A stretch of DNA of 64,000 bases from AP-15 sp963772295 (GTDB lineage Bacteria; Pseudomonadota; Alphaproteobacteria; ATCC43930; CGMCC-115725). Shown piece after piece: positions 35,672 through 45,300 of this stretch (within the stretch, counting starts at the first letter, position 1; the number at the start of each line of letters is the position of its first letter). A model generated the notes under the pieces. The model did no database searches. It saw only the letters and a list, made by a program, of their open reading frames with translations, and had not been told where the DNA came from. The translations under genes and the position numbers were made by a program. The stretch spans positions 682,001-746,000 of the forward strand of contig CAVYWO010000020.1 in NCBI GenBank assembly GCA_963772295.1. The letters are read 5' to 3'.

Positions 35672-36440
35672 TCAGGCGATCGACGCCGGCGCCTGCGGCA
35701 CGCCTTCCCAGAATTCGGAGTCATGTCCGAAGAAGATGCGGGCGCCGCCCGCCTCGAGCCGCTCGAGACGATCGAGCGAGGCCAGCATCGCCTCGTGGTC
35801 GTGGGCGAAGCGCGGCAGCCGGCGCTCGCGCAGGGTGCGGCAGAAATAGCAGGCATCGGCGGCGAGCACGATCTCGCCGTGGTCGAGCCGCAGTTTCAGC
35901 GACTGGTGGCCGGGGGTGTGGCCATGGGTCGGCAGGCAGGCAGACGACGCTGCCGTCGCCGAATAGGTCGTGCTCGCCGGAGATTTTGCGCACCGGGTGG
36001 CCTAGGTCGAAATCGCGCCGGTCGAAGCCGCGGACGGCGGCGAGGTCGGGGTCCATCCCGGCCTGCCACTCGCGCTCTTGCACGACGATGACGGCGTTCG
36101 GGATCTGGGCGTTGCCGCCGACATGGTCGAAGTGGAAATGCGAGGTGATGACGAGGTCGATCCTCTCCGGGTCGCGGCCGATCGCCCTGAGGCGCGCGCT
36201 GATCTCCTCGCCCGGCCGGTAGTCGAACGCGAACAGCTTGGCCAGGCGGGCCCCCAGCCGCCCGGCCGGGTCGCGTTGGCAATCCTGGTGCATCCCGGTG
36301 TCGAAGAGCGCCGTCCCCTTCGGATGCTCGATCAGATAAGCCGGGACCGGCAGCTCTACCTGACCCTCCCCGCCCTCCATCAGACGGCCGAGATCGCCCC
36401 GCAAACGCCCGCAGGTAAAGGCGAAGAGCCGGAGGCTCAT
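35672..36440 (-). CDS. MBL-fold metallohydrolase (AHL-lactonase-like), frameshifted by a GCAG repeat
   Basis: The minus-strand start at 36440 gives LPVPAYLIEHPKGTALFDTG, the metal motif TSHFHFDHVGG and FDLGHPVRKISGEHDLFGDG. At about 35931-35945 three GCAG units in a row push the frame off. Removing one restores CLPTHGHTPGHQSLKLRLDH, then AADACYFC and FFGHDSEFW to the stop at 35672. About 255 residues result, resembling AiiA/AttM-type N-acyl homoserine lactone lactonases (HxHxDH, later His, Asp, His). The start overlaps the cysteine-dioxygenase-like gene by four bases. Confidence 0.82.
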
Positions 36441-36981
36441 CGTGCGTTCGCCGCCTCGAACAGCCGCATGATGCGGTCGCGGTCATAGGGCCGCTCAATC
36501 AAAGTCTCGGGATCCCATTCACTGCGGGGGGCAGCGTAGAAATCGCCGCCATAGACGTGGATGGCGCCGGTCAGCCGCGGCAGCGGGTTGGTTACGCTGT
36601 GGAGGATGTCCCGCCCCAGTGGCTCGGCATCGCGCTCGCCCAGGGATTTGGCGCCGGCGGCCTCGATCCTGCCGCCCGCGGACGCGGCGAGCCAATGCCA
36701 GAAGATGTTGTCCTCGCCGCCGGTATAGACGCCGATCACCGCCCAGATCCGGCGATCGTGCGGGATCACCGTCATGTTCGGGCCCAGACGACGTTGAGGA
36801 CCACGAGATTGTCGGAACGGTGCAGGCCGTCGATGCCGGCGCGCGTGGGCTCACCGAGCCGGGCGAGAACGGCGGACGGATCGGCAACCGCTCGCACCGC
36901 CACGTCGCGCACCGCGCGATGCGACGAATCGGCGGCGACCGCGGCTTGGCAATCGGCGATAAAGCGATCGAGGTCGAACAC
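36437..36981 (-). CDS. Cysteine dioxygenase-like cupin, split by one frameshift
   Basis: The halves join into about 180 residues: FDLDRFIADCQAAVAADSSH, GIDGLHRSDNLVVLNVVWA, then MTVIPHDRRIWAVIGVYTGG and HSVTNPLPRLTGAIHVYGGD. The pattern matches the predicted double-stranded-beta-helix family related to cysteine and 3-mercaptopropionate dioxygenases. Expected metal ligands are His in VIPHDRR and in AIHVYGGD. At about 36780 TGGGCCCGAAC lacks one C needed for WAPNM, so the first half ends at 36772 and the second restarts at ATG 36775. GTG start at 36981. Confidence 0.75.
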
Positions 36982-37133
36982 GGCTCGGTCTCCCTGCTTG
37001 AATCGGCGCTGCGGCCACTGCCTGAAGAGCTGCACCCCCGTCCCCGCCGTCGGGAGTATAGCCGGCACACCGTGGCGTCGGCCAGTCGCGTCGCCGCTGC
37101 CGCCAGGCACGGCACGGCCGGTGGGGCAGGGTC

Positions 37134-38344
37134 TCAAGCCGCCGCGGCCAGCCGGATGTGCTCGGGACGGAAGCCCATGCCGACGAGGCGGGCCAGGACC
37201 CGCCGCAGCAATGGCAGTCGAAGAAACAACGGCGGCGACAGTGGTTTGGCGGTGTCGAGGACGCGGCCGATGACGCGGTTCTGGATCAGGAGCTGCATCC
37301 TCTGGGTCGCCCGGGTCGGAAATTCGCGGCGGCGCTGCACCCCCGCAAATCGCCGTCCGCGAGCCTGCCGTGCCGCAAGGGTTCCGTCAGGATGTTGGCG
37401 GCCGCCACCGCATCCTGGATCGCGAGGTTGATCCCGCCCCCGCCGATCGGCGACATCGCGTGCGCGGCGTCGCCGATGCACAACAGCCCGGGCCGATGCC
37501 ACACCCGCAAGCGGTCGACCATGACGGTCAAGAGCTTGATGTCCGGCCAGTCGGCGAGCTCGCCGGTGCGGTCGCGCAAATGCGGCGCCAGGCGCGCGAT
37601 CTCATCGCGAAAGAACGGCAGCCCACGGCGGCGGATCTCGTCGAAGCCATCCTTGCGGATGACAAAGGCGCATTGCCAATAATCCCCGCGGTTCAGCATC
37701 ACCAGAATGCGGCCGGCGTCGAAGCGGCCGAGCGTCGCTTCGGGATCATCGGGCCGCCGCGACAGCCGCAGCCACAAGACATCGATCGGCGCGCCGCAAT
37801 CGATCGTCTCGAGGCCTGCCCTGGCCCGCACCGTCGAATGGCGACCGTCGGCGCCGACGACAAGATCGGCGCGCACCACGAGTTCGCCCTTCGGCGTCGT
37901 CGCGTGCACGCCTGCGACCCGCCCGTCGGCGATGACGAGATCGTCGACTTCGGCCTCCATCTCGAGCCGAAAGGCGGCGAAGCCGCGCGCTTGTTCGGCG
38001 ACGAAATCGAGAAAATCCCATTGCGGCATCAGCGCGATAAACCGACACTGCGTGGGCAGATGGGCAAAATCGGCGATCGGCACGACGGCGTCGCCGATCT
38101 GGCCGATCATCTGCCGCACCGCTTGGTGCGGGCGCCGCAGAAACTGCTGCAGAATCCCCAATTCGTGCATCAGTTCGAGCGTCGACGGGTGGATCGTGTC
38201 GCCGCGGAAGTCGCGTAAAAAATCGACATGCTTTTCGAGCACCGCTACCGTGACTCCGGCCCGCGCCAAAAGCAGCCCCAGCATCATGCCTGCCGGGCCG
38301 CCGCCGGCGATGACGCAGCGAACCGAAACCTCTTGCGTGGCCAT
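37134..38344 (-). CDS. FAD-dependent monooxygenase (PHBH/UbiH superfamily), one frameshift
   Basis: About 403 residues when repaired. The FAD fingerprint is CVIAGGGPAGMMLGLLLARA near residue 10, the DG motif VGADGRHSTVRARAG, and the GD motif CIGDAAHAMSPIGGGGINLA. The last 70 residues (VQRRREFPTRATQRMQLLIQ and on to GFRPEHIRLAAAA) are in another frame. The shift lies at the run of G/C near 37338-37345. The enzyme would hydroxylate an aromatic or polyketide-like substrate using NAD(P)H. The C-terminal tail matches repaired relatives, so an indel error or recent mutation is likely. Confidence 0.85.
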
Positions 38345-38477
38345 CGCCGATCCTCCTCACGCGAGCGGCGCCCAAACGCCATCAGCCGCGGCCTCTGCGG
38401 CAATTTCGCAAAAAACCGACCAATTCGCTCGGGAATTTCGCCCGAAGATATGGCTTTTCTTACGGTTTCGCCGATAT

Positions 38478-39344
38478 ATGGGCGGGCGGGAGCGCGGCGG
38501 CGAGGATCGGGCGTTGGTCCATCCGGACTTTACGGTGCGATTTTGGGGCGTGCGCGGCAGCATCGCCTGCCCCGGCCCCGACACGGTGCGGTACGGCGGC
38601 AATACGTCCTGCGTCGAAATCCGCTGCGGCGAGCATTTGCTGATCTTCGACGGCGGCACCGGGCTGCGCCTCGTCGGCAATGAATTGATCGGCATGGGCG
38701 GTTCGCTGGACATCGACCTGTTCTACAGCCACACGCATTTCGACCATATCTGCGGCCTGCCGTTCTTTGCCCCGTGCTATGAGGCGCGCAGCCGGATCCG
38801 GATCTGGGCCGGGCATCTCGACGGCATCGGGATCGAGGCGGTGCTCAAGAAAATGATGGCGGCACCGCTGTTTCCGATCCCGATGGGGATCTTTGCCGCC
38901 AAGATCGCGTTTGTCGATTTTGCCGCCGGCACAACGCTCGATCCCTATCCCGGCATCCGCCTCTTCACGGCGCCGCTCAATCACCCGAACGGCGCCACCG
39001 GCTATCGCATCGAATATCGTCAGAAGGCGGTGGCCTATGTCACCGACACCGAACATCGGCCGGACGGTCCCGACGAAAACGTCCTGCGACTGGTCGACGG
39101 CGTCGACGTGATGATCTATGACGCGACCTACACCGACGCCGAATACCCCAAGCACCGGGCTTGGGGCCATTCGACTTGGGAAGAAGGAGTGCGCCTCGCC
39201 AATGTCGCAGGGGTGGGCACCCTGGTGCTCTTTCATCACGATCCCGGTCACGACGACGCCTTCATGGACCAGATCGCGACCGCCGCGGCCGACGCCCGGC
39301 CGGGCACGATCGTGGCGCAGGAAGGGCTGGTCCTGCACCCTTAA
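38478..39344 (+). CDS. MBL-fold metallohydrolase
   Basis: A 288-residue metallo-beta-lactamase-fold protein. TVRFWGVRGSIACPGPDTVR and YGGNTSCVEI open it, then FYSHTHFDHICGLPFFAPCY (metal motif HTHFDH), YVTDTEHRPDGPDE and HHDPGHDDAFMD. This is the PhnP/RNase Z-like lineage found as orphan proteins often linked to signalling domains. Phosphodiesterase activity is likely. The ATG at 38478 was selected because the conserved FWGVRGS strand begins about 23 residues later. The gene stands alone on plus, with 130 bases to the divergent monooxygenase. Confidence 0.85.
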   Translation: MGGRERGGEDRALVHPDFTVRFWGVRGSIACPGPDTVRYGGNTSCVEIRCGEHLLIFDGGTGLRLVGNELIGMGGSLDIDLFYSHTHFDHICGLPFFAPCYEARSRIRIWAGHLDGIGIEAVLKKMMAAPLFPIPMGIFAAKIAFVDFAAGTTLDPYPGIRLFTAPLNHPNGATGYRIEYRQKAVAYVTDTEHRPDGPDENVLRLVDGVDVMIYDATYTDAEYPKHRAWGHSTWEEGVRLANVAGVGTLVLFHHDPGHDDAFMDQIATAAADARPGTIVAQEGLVLHP

Positions 39345-39461
39345 CCAGAAGCGCCGCGCCAGCGGCGGGCGGGTCGAACACCCGCGCCGGCCGCTGTCGG
39401 CGAAATCCGAGGACGGCGCCGGGAGAAGGCCGGCGCGGGGCCGCCGGCGTCAGTTTCGCCT

Positions 39462-40658
39462 TCAGTGATAGGGATCGGCGGCGTCACGCAGGCCGTCGCC
39501 GAAGAAATTGAAGGCGAGGACGGCGATGATGACGGCAACGACCGGCAGCATCAGCCAGGGATAGAGGGTCACGACGTTGATGTTCTGCGCCTCGCTCAAC
39601 AACACACCCCAGCTGGTCATCGGCGGGCGCAAGCCGAGCCCGAGGAACGACAGCGCCGTCTCGCCGAGGATCATGCTCGGGATCACCAGGGTCGCCGAGG
39701 CGATCAGATGGCTCATGAAGCTCGGCAACAAATGCCGACCGATGATGCGCGCCGGCCGCGCCCCCATCAGCACCGCGGCGGTGCAGAAATCCTCCTCCCG
39801 CAGCGCCAGAAGCTTTGAGCGAACGGCGCGGGCGAGGTGGGTCCACTCGATCAGCCCGAGGATCACGGTGATCCCGACATAGACGAGGATCGGGCTCCAG
39901 CTCACCGGCAGGATCGCCGATAGCGCCATCCACAAGGGCAAATGCGGGATCGATTGGATAACCTCGATGCCGCGCTGGATCAGGATGTCGGTCCAGCCGC
40001 CGTAATAGCCGGCGATGCCGCCGATCAGGATGCCCAGGGTGAAGCTGACGGCAACGCCCAAGAGCCCGATCGTCAGCGACAGCCGGGCGCCGTAGATCAT
40101 TCGCGACAGCATGTCGCGGCCGAGCCGATCGGTCCCGAGCAGAAACAGCTGGCCGCCCGGCGCCGGGCAGAACAGGCGCAGATCGCTCCCGACGAGGCCC
40201 CAGAACTGGTACGGCGCACCGCGGCAGAAGAAGCGGATGGTCTGCCGCTTTTTCGGGTTGGGCGTGTAGATCCGCTCGAGATTGTTCATGTCGAGCCGGT
40301 AATCGTAGCCATAAACAAAGGGTGCCGCGAGCCGCCCGTTGTCGAACAGGTGGACCCGCATCGGCGGGGCATAGATGAAATCGACGTTGCGTGCGTCGAC
40401 GAGATAGGGCGCCAAAAACTCGGAAAAGAGGACCACAACATAGAGGACGAGGAGGATTGCCGTGGACGCCACCGCGACGCGATGACGGCGCAGCTTCCAC
40501 CACATCATCCGCCACTCGGACGCCATATAAAAGCGCTCTTGCGCCGGCGTCATGCGCTCGGCCGATTGCGGGTCGAACGGAGCGGTCGCGACGAAGTGCG
40601 GCAGCCGCTCGCCGATCGGCGGCGTGCCGCCGCCGGGGACGAAGGTCAGATCGCTCAC
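39462..40658 (-). CDS. Oligopeptide/dipeptide-type ABC transporter permease (OppC/YejE-like)
   Basis: A 398-residue permease starting at GTG 40658, overlapping the upstream permease stop. After a soluble head comes the first span VASTAILLVLYVVVLFSEFL, then a long periplasmic insert of about 130 residues. The DppC/OppC core follows: LGTDRLGRDMLSRMIYGARL, SLTIGLLGVAVSFTLGILIG and GETALSFLGLGLRPPMTSWG. The large insert after the first span is typical of the YejE branch. Last gene of the importer set. Confidence 0.92.
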   Translation of the reverse strand: MSDLTFVPGGGTPPIGERLPHFVATAPFDPQSAERMTPAQERFYMASEWRMMWWKLRRHRVAVASTAILLVLYVVVLFSEFLAPYLVDARNVDFIYAPPMRVHLFDNGRLAAPFVYGYDYRLDMNNLERIYTPNPKKRQTIRFFCRGAPYQFWGLVGSDLRLFCPAPGGQLFLLGTDRLGRDMLSRMIYGARLSLTIGLLGVAVSFTLGILIGGIAGYYGGWTDILIQRGIEVIQSIPHLPLWMALSAILPVSWSPILVYVGITVILGLIEWTHLARAVRSKLLALREEDFCTAAVLMGARPARIIGRHLLPSFMSHLIASATLVIPSMILGETALSFLGLGLRPPMTSWGVLLSEAQNINVVTLYPWLMLPVVAVIIAVLAFNFFGDGLRDAADPYH

Positions 40659-41653
40659 GACCGGCGACCCGCCTGCAGGCGAATGCGGGGATCGAGCGCC
40701 ACCAGCGCCAGATCGGAAACGAAGACGCCGATCACCGTCAGAAACGACATGAACATCAAGAACGAGCCGGCAAGATACATATCCTGGCTGCGCAGCGCCG
40801 AGAGCAGCATCGGGCCGGTTGTCGGCAGCGACATGACGATCGATACGATTGCCGCGCCCGAGACCACCTGCGGCAACAGCGAGCCAATATCGGAGATGAA
40901 CGGGTTCAACGCCATCCGTAGCGGATACTTGAACAGCAGCCGAACCGGCGGCAGGCCCTTGGCGCGCGCGGTGACGACATATTGCTTTTGCAATTCGTCG
41001 AGCAGGTTGGCGCGCAGCCGCCGGATCATCCCGGCGGTTCCCGACATGCCGATGACGATCACCGGGATCCAGATGTGGCCAAGCAGCGAAACCACCTTGG
41101 GCCAGGTCCACGGCTTGTCGACGAAGTGCGGATCCATCAATCCGCCGATCGAGATCCCAAAATACACGTGGGCGAAGTACAGGAGGACGAGAGCCAACAG
41201 AAAGTTCGGCGTCGCCAACCCGAGAAAGCCGAACAGAGTCAGCGCATGGTCCGACCAACTGTATTGATGCGTTGCCGAGTAGACGCCGATTGGGAACGCG
41301 ACAAGGTAGGTAAACAAGACCGTCGTAAACGAGACGACAAAAGTCAGAAACATGCGGTCGCCGACTACCTCGCTCACCGGTAAGTTATAGGCGAAAGAAT
41401 AGCCCCAATCACCCCGTAGCATGCCACTCGCCCAAACAAGGTATTGTTTCCAGCGTGGCTGGTCGAAACCGTATTCTTTTTCCAGGAAGCGAATTTTGGC
41501 GAGATCGGCAGGCTCGCCCGATTCCTGCAGCTCGGCGACATAGGTCGTGAAATAGTTTCCCTGCGGCAGGTTGATGATGGTGAAGATTAAGATGCTGATC
41601 GCGATCAGGGTCGGGATCATGATCAGGAGGCGGTGGATGATGTAGTTCAGCAT
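40655..41653 (-). CDS. Oligopeptide/dipeptide-type ABC transporter permease (OppB/YejB-like)
   Basis: A 332-residue permease of the OppB/DppB family. MLNYIIHRLLIMIPTLIAIS forms the first span. The N-terminal periplasmic domain includes LEKEYGFDQPRWKQYLVWAS. The EAA-like cytoplasmic loop is YVVTARAKGLPPVRLLFKYP, which contacts the ATPase. It pairs with the overlapping OppC-like gene. Forty bases separate it from the binding protein stop, so the operon order is binding protein, OppB, OppC. Confidence 0.93.
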   Translation of the reverse strand: MLNYIIHRLLIMIPTLIAISILIFTIINLPQGNYFTTYVAELQESGEPADLAKIRFLEKEYGFDQPRWKQYLVWASGMLRGDWGYSFAYNLPVSEVVGDRMFLTFVVSFTTVLFTYLVAFPIGVYSATHQYSWSDHALTLFGFLGLATPNFLLALVLLYFAHVYFGISIGGLMDPHFVDKPWTWPKVVSLLGHIWIPVIVIGMSGTAGMIRRLRANLLDELQKQYVVTARAKGLPPVRLLFKYPLRMALNPFISDIGSLLPQVVSGAAIVSIVMSLPTTGPMLLSALRSQDMYLAGSFLMFMSFLTVIGVFVSDLALVALDPRIRLQAGRRS

Positions 41654-41693
41654 GGCAGCACGCCGCGCTCAATCCGTCGCATGCGGGCGCCGC

Positions 41694-43649
41694 TCAGCGA
41701 TGCGCCGCAGAGGGCGCGGCGCCGGCCGAGGCGGATTGCGCCCGCGCGACGGGTTCGTCGAACCAGAACTGATCGGGCTTGTAGATGCCGAAATAGGCTC
41801 CGGGATCCCAATTGTAGATTCCTTTCTCGGGAACGTTGTGCAGCCTGTCGGCGACGACGATCGGGTGCAGCACGCCACCAACGGTGCCGATCGAGAACAC
41901 TTCTTCTGCCCACAGGCGCAGCATCTTGTGCCAGATCTCTTTCTGTGCCGGCGCCGATGCCGAGCCGAGCCAGTCCTCGTAGAGTTCCTTGAGCCGGATC
42001 GCCGCGGTCAGGTCGGGAGCCTCACCGGCCCTGCCTTTCGTCTCGTAATTTTGACCCCATTTCGGCCATTCGAGCTGCTCCTGGCTGGTCGGCGCCAATT
42101 CCCACGGCGATGAGGCGGCGTTGGCCAGACCGTTCTCGATGCCCTTGTCGATCGACATCAAGGCTTCGCCGGCAAACACGCGGCGGCGGAACAGGGTCAG
42201 TTGCAGCGGCCGGGCAAAGGCTCGGATGCCGATATGCCGCCAGGAATCGCGGATCAGTTCGAGCGCGTCGGACGCTTCCGTCGACTCGCCGGAATTTTCG
42301 ATGACGATGTCCATCGGCCGGCCGTCGGGCAAGAGCCGGACATCGCCGTCGCGCTTGGTCAACCCGATTGCGTCGAGCATCCGGTTTGCTGCGGCCGGGT
42401 CGTAGCTCGCCCAGGCTTGGCGATAGGCCGGCTCATACAGCGGGCTCTGCGGCAAAACGGTATTCTGTCCCTCGATCGCCAGCCCGAAAAAGATTGCCTC
42501 ATTGATCTCGTGCCGGTTGACGGCGAGCGACAGCGCGCGGCGAAAGCGCTCGTCGCGCAAAAGGCCGCGCCAGACCGGATCGTTGACGTTCAGATTGGGG
42601 TAAAGCGCCAGCTGGCTGCCCGGGCCGGTGCGCCATAGTCGCACCGTAAAGCCGTTCCGCCGCTCGCTCTGCTTTAGAAAAGTGTAATTGTCGAAGCGCA
42701 GGTAGCGCGCCTGCAGATCGCTCTCGCCGGCGCCGGTCTTGGCCGGGATGATCTCGCTGCTGGCGATCGAGAGGACGACCCGATCGATGTAGGGAAGCTG
42801 ATGACCCGCGCTGTCGACGCGATAATAATAGGGATTTCGCGCAAATACGAGCCGGCTCGCGGGAAACTTGGTTTCCAATATCCAGGGCTCGAGCGACGGA
42901 AGATCGCGGTTGTCGGCGCGGTACATGGCGTTCATGCGGTTGTGCAGCGACTCCCAATCATGGACCTTCGCGCCTTTGACGAGCTTCGCCAGGGTCTCTT
43001 TGTCGGCATATTTCTTGTGGAATTGCTTTAGATAATGTGCCGGACAATAAATGAACAGCGGGTCGGCGCCGGCTAGACTTGGCAGGAACAACGGGTTGGG
43101 TACCGGCCAGCTATAACGCACCGTGATCTTGTCCAATACCTCGAACCGCGGCGGCTGGCCGCGCGGGGTCAGCACCACCGGCAGGCCGGATGGTGAGAGC
43201 GTCGGGTTCCGCGCCACATCCTCGAACCAATAGCGAAAATCTTCGGCGGTGAAGGGCTGGCCGTCTGACCATTTCATGCCCTGGCGCAAATGCAGGGTGA
43301 AGACCCGGCCGTCCCCGACATCGATCGATTTGAGGATGTCGGGCGCGAGTTCGAGCGTCGGAGTGTAGCCGACGAGCCGGGCATAGCCGTACACCACCAT
43401 CATGCGGGTGTCCTTGGGGCTCGCCATCAGCATGCGCAATTCGCCGCCAGGTCGACCGATCGTCGCTACCGGCACCACCGCAGGCTGGCCGGGCACCCGC
43501 TCCTCGACCTTCGGCAACTTGCCGCTCGTCACTTCCGCTACAAAAAACGGGGTCTCCTGCATCTCGGCACATGCGGCGCCGGTCCAAACCAGCAAGAGGA
43601 TGATCGCAGTTGCGCCACGTTTTATTCTCGGTCTGCTGACTTCAAACAA
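41694..43649 (-). CDS. Periplasmic oligopeptide-binding protein (SBP_bac_5, YejA/OppA-like)
   Basis: About 651 residues, the long form typical of YejA-type solute-binding proteins. The start is proposed as TTG 43649 because GGAGGT ends four bases upstream and it directly precedes a good signal peptide (KRGATAIILLLVWTGAACAE). The SBP_bac_5 landmarks are LAPDILKSIDVGDGRVFTLH, MKWSDGQPFTAEDFRYWFED and RRALSLAVNRHEINEAIFFG. It delivers a peptide or opine-like ligand to the permeases downstream. The upstream side is a foreign-looking insertion, which may have separated it from its ATPase and promoter. Confidence 0.92.
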   Translation of the reverse strand: MFEVSRPRIKRGATAIILLLVWTGAACAEMQETPFFVAEVTSGKLPKVEERVPGQPAVVPVATIGRPGGELRMLMASPKDTRMMVVYGYARLVGYTPTLELAPDILKSIDVGDGRVFTLHLRQGMKWSDGQPFTAEDFRYWFEDVARNPTLSPSGLPVVLTPRGQPPRFEVLDKITVRYSWPVPNPLFLPSLAGADPLFIYCPAHYLKQFHKKYADKETLAKLVKGAKVHDWESLHNRMNAMYRADNRDLPSLEPWILETKFPASRLVFARNPYYYRVDSAGHQLPYIDRVVLSIASSEIIPAKTGAGESDLQARYLRFDNYTFLKQSERRNGFTVRLWRTGPGSQLALYPNLNVNDPVWRGLLRDERFRRALSLAVNRHEINEAIFFGLAIEGQNTVLPQSPLYEPAYRQAWASYDPAAANRMLDAIGLTKRDGDVRLLPDGRPMDIVIENSGESTEASDALELIRDSWRHIGIRAFARPLQLTLFRRRVFAGEALMSIDKGIENGLANAASSPWELAPTSQEQLEWPKWGQNYETKGRAGEAPDLTAAIRLKELYEDWLGSASAPAQKEIWHKMLRLWAEEVFSIGTVGGVLHPIVVADRLHNVPEKGIYNWDPGAYFGIYKPDQFWFDEPVARAQSASAGAAPSAAHR

Positions 43650-44166
43650 ATATACCTCCAAGCCAAGATTTTTGCCAAGTAGAGCAGTTCTCGACGTTAT
43701 CAGCACTTTTCCTTGTACGACAATATCCACTCATATAAGCATACACCTCTGCCCGAACCCGATCGATGCCGGTAGGGGTGTCCGGATTTTTCGGAATCAG
43801 CTTACGGGCGCTATCCAGATTTTGTCAAATGCGCCGAGATTCCTATTCGAAGCCACCTCCACGACACTCGGGCCAATCTCTGTATTCATGGTGTCCTCGC
43901 GCCGGCACTGGCCGGCCGTGCGCCCGATCTCTAGGGCGGCGGAGGGAAGCTCGGCCCCGATCGCGATCGCACGTCGCCGGCCGCCTCGACGAGACCCCGA
44001 ACCGCGCTCCATTCGGCGTTGCTGCGCGGAGTGTCGCCGACGCGTACGTTGCGATGCGTGGCGAGCGACATTGAGCAGCGCGAGAACGAACGAAACGCCG
44101 AGGCTCAACCACGAATCCGATGGCGACGCGCCGTCGGCCTTTCTCCGGTCCTTAAAAGAGCTTTAA
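43650..44166. other. About 500 bases upstream of the binding protein with no supported gene
   Basis: The first 150 bases next to the binding-protein start are AT-richer and could carry its promoter. The remainder is GC-rich with short frames only. A minus-strand frame ending at 43797 (TEIGPSVVEVASNRNLGAFD) is too short and unrecognised. I find no inverted-repeat ends for a complete mobile element. Confidence 0.4.
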
Positions 44167-44349
44167 AAGAGCTTTGCCTCGACGCGCGAACTGGCCGATG
44201 CCATCATCACCTTCCTCGCCGCCCAAAGCGAGAATCCGCAGCGCAACGTCTGGAAGGCCGATGGTGAAGAGATCCTGCGTAAAATCGACGCCGACCGACT
44301 GGCCTCCGGCGCCGCCCAACGTAACTCCCTGCGTAATACAGCACGCTAG
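44167..44349 (+). pseudogene. C-terminal remnant of an IS630-family transposase
   Basis: The plus-strand frame ending at TAG 44347-44349 reads FASTRELADAIITFLAAQSE, then NPQRNVWKADGEEILRKIDA. This is the C-terminal helix and W-x-A-x-x-E-I-L signature of IS630/Tc1-type transposases. A TAA at 44164-44166 precedes it in frame, and no catalytic DDE portion exists upstream. It is a scar of a former insertion next to the FkbM gene. Confidence 0.7.
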
Positions 44350-44376
44350 CCCGTACATCCGGGGAATGAGAGTCTT

Positions 44377-45300
44377 ATGAAGGCTTCGGGACAAATCCCC
44401 CGGCAGCGGAGGTTTCCCCTCTCGCTGCTCCGGGCGATCCCTCATCGAGAAATTCAACGGTTAGGTTTCCGCGCCTATAACCGTGCCCTTTGGACCACGC
44501 GGCCTAGTCGAGAGGCTCGCACATATTACGGTGCTAAGATTGAATGTGATCTCTCCGATCTAATTCAAATGTGCGTGTACCATTTCGGCATCTGGGAGCC
44601 CCATATCTCAGCATTGATCGAAAGTCGCCTCAAACACGGGGACATCTTCTGTGATGTCGGAGCAAATATCGGGTACCACTCGCTTCTAGCATCTCGTGCC
44701 GTCGGCCCATTCGGTAAAGTAATCGCGATCGAGGCGTCGCCGATGATTTACGGTAAGCTGGTCAAGAACCTGCGTCTCAACCAGGTCGCCAATGTAGAAA
44801 CCATAAATGTTGCGGTCACCGCCGAGCCTGGACAAACACCGATCTACAAAGGCTACGACAGGAATATCGGAACGGCAAGCACGGTCAGGAGCCGAGGGCA
44901 TGGGCTAGAGGCGGTGGTTCAGGGATTGCCTTTAGCCAGTATCCTTTCTGCCGAAGATCGCAAGCGGCTGAGGCTGGTGAAGATTGATGTCGAGGGCGCA
45001 GAGCTTTCTATCCTTCAAGAATTGGCGAGTTGTATTCGCGAATACTCACAAGATCTTGAAATAATTGCGGAAATCACACCAGACGTCAGGCTTCAAGACG
45101 TCTTCGATCATTTCGGTAACGTGGGATTTTCGTCGTGGGCTGTAGCCAATTCATACAACCTAGCCGCTGCGTATTTGAACTTCGATAAAGTGCGAGCACC
45201 GATTCCGCTTTCGACAGTACCAACGAGACACCGAGACGTCTTTTTGTCGCGGTACTATCCCGATAGCCTCGCGGAAACGGCTGGCAACAAACCGGCTTAG
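44377..45300 (+). CDS. FkbM-family methyltransferase, probably acquired
   Basis: A 307-residue protein. The SAM-binding motif is GDIFCDVGANIGYHSLLASR, followed by GKVIAIEASPMIYGKLVKNL and the family's RLVKIDVEGAELSILQEL. FkbM enzymes O-methylate sugars or polyketides and are frequent in glycan clusters. Codon use is visibly more AT-rich than in the surrounding genes (many A/T third positions). It lies opposite to the flanking transporter genes, beside a transposase remnant. Both point to horizontal transfer. It might modify the glycan made by the genes 3 kb to the right, but this is only positional. Confidence 0.88.
   Translation: MKASGQIPRQRRFPLSLLRAIPHREIQRLGFRAYNRALWTTRPSREARTYYGAKIECDLSDLIQMCVYHFGIWEPHISALIESRLKHGDIFCDVGANIGYHSLLASRAVGPFGKVIAIEASPMIYGKLVKNLRLNQVANVETINVAVTAEPGQTPIYKGYDRNIGTASTVRSRGHGLEAVVQGLPLASILSAEDRKRLRLVKIDVEGAELSILQELASCIREYSQDLEIIAEITPDVRLQDVFDHFGNVGFSSWAVANSYNLAAAYLNFDKVRAPIPLSTVPTRHRDVFLSRYYPDSLAETAGNKPA

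Noticed and set aside
37707..38477. Long upstream extension of the plus-strand MBL enzyme
   Set aside because: It is antisense to the FAD monooxygenase; the conserved MBL fold begins after ATG 38478.
44019..44267. Small protein upstream of the FkbM gene
   Set aside because: It overlaps the IS630 C-terminal remnant in another frame, and the transposase reading explains the DNA better.
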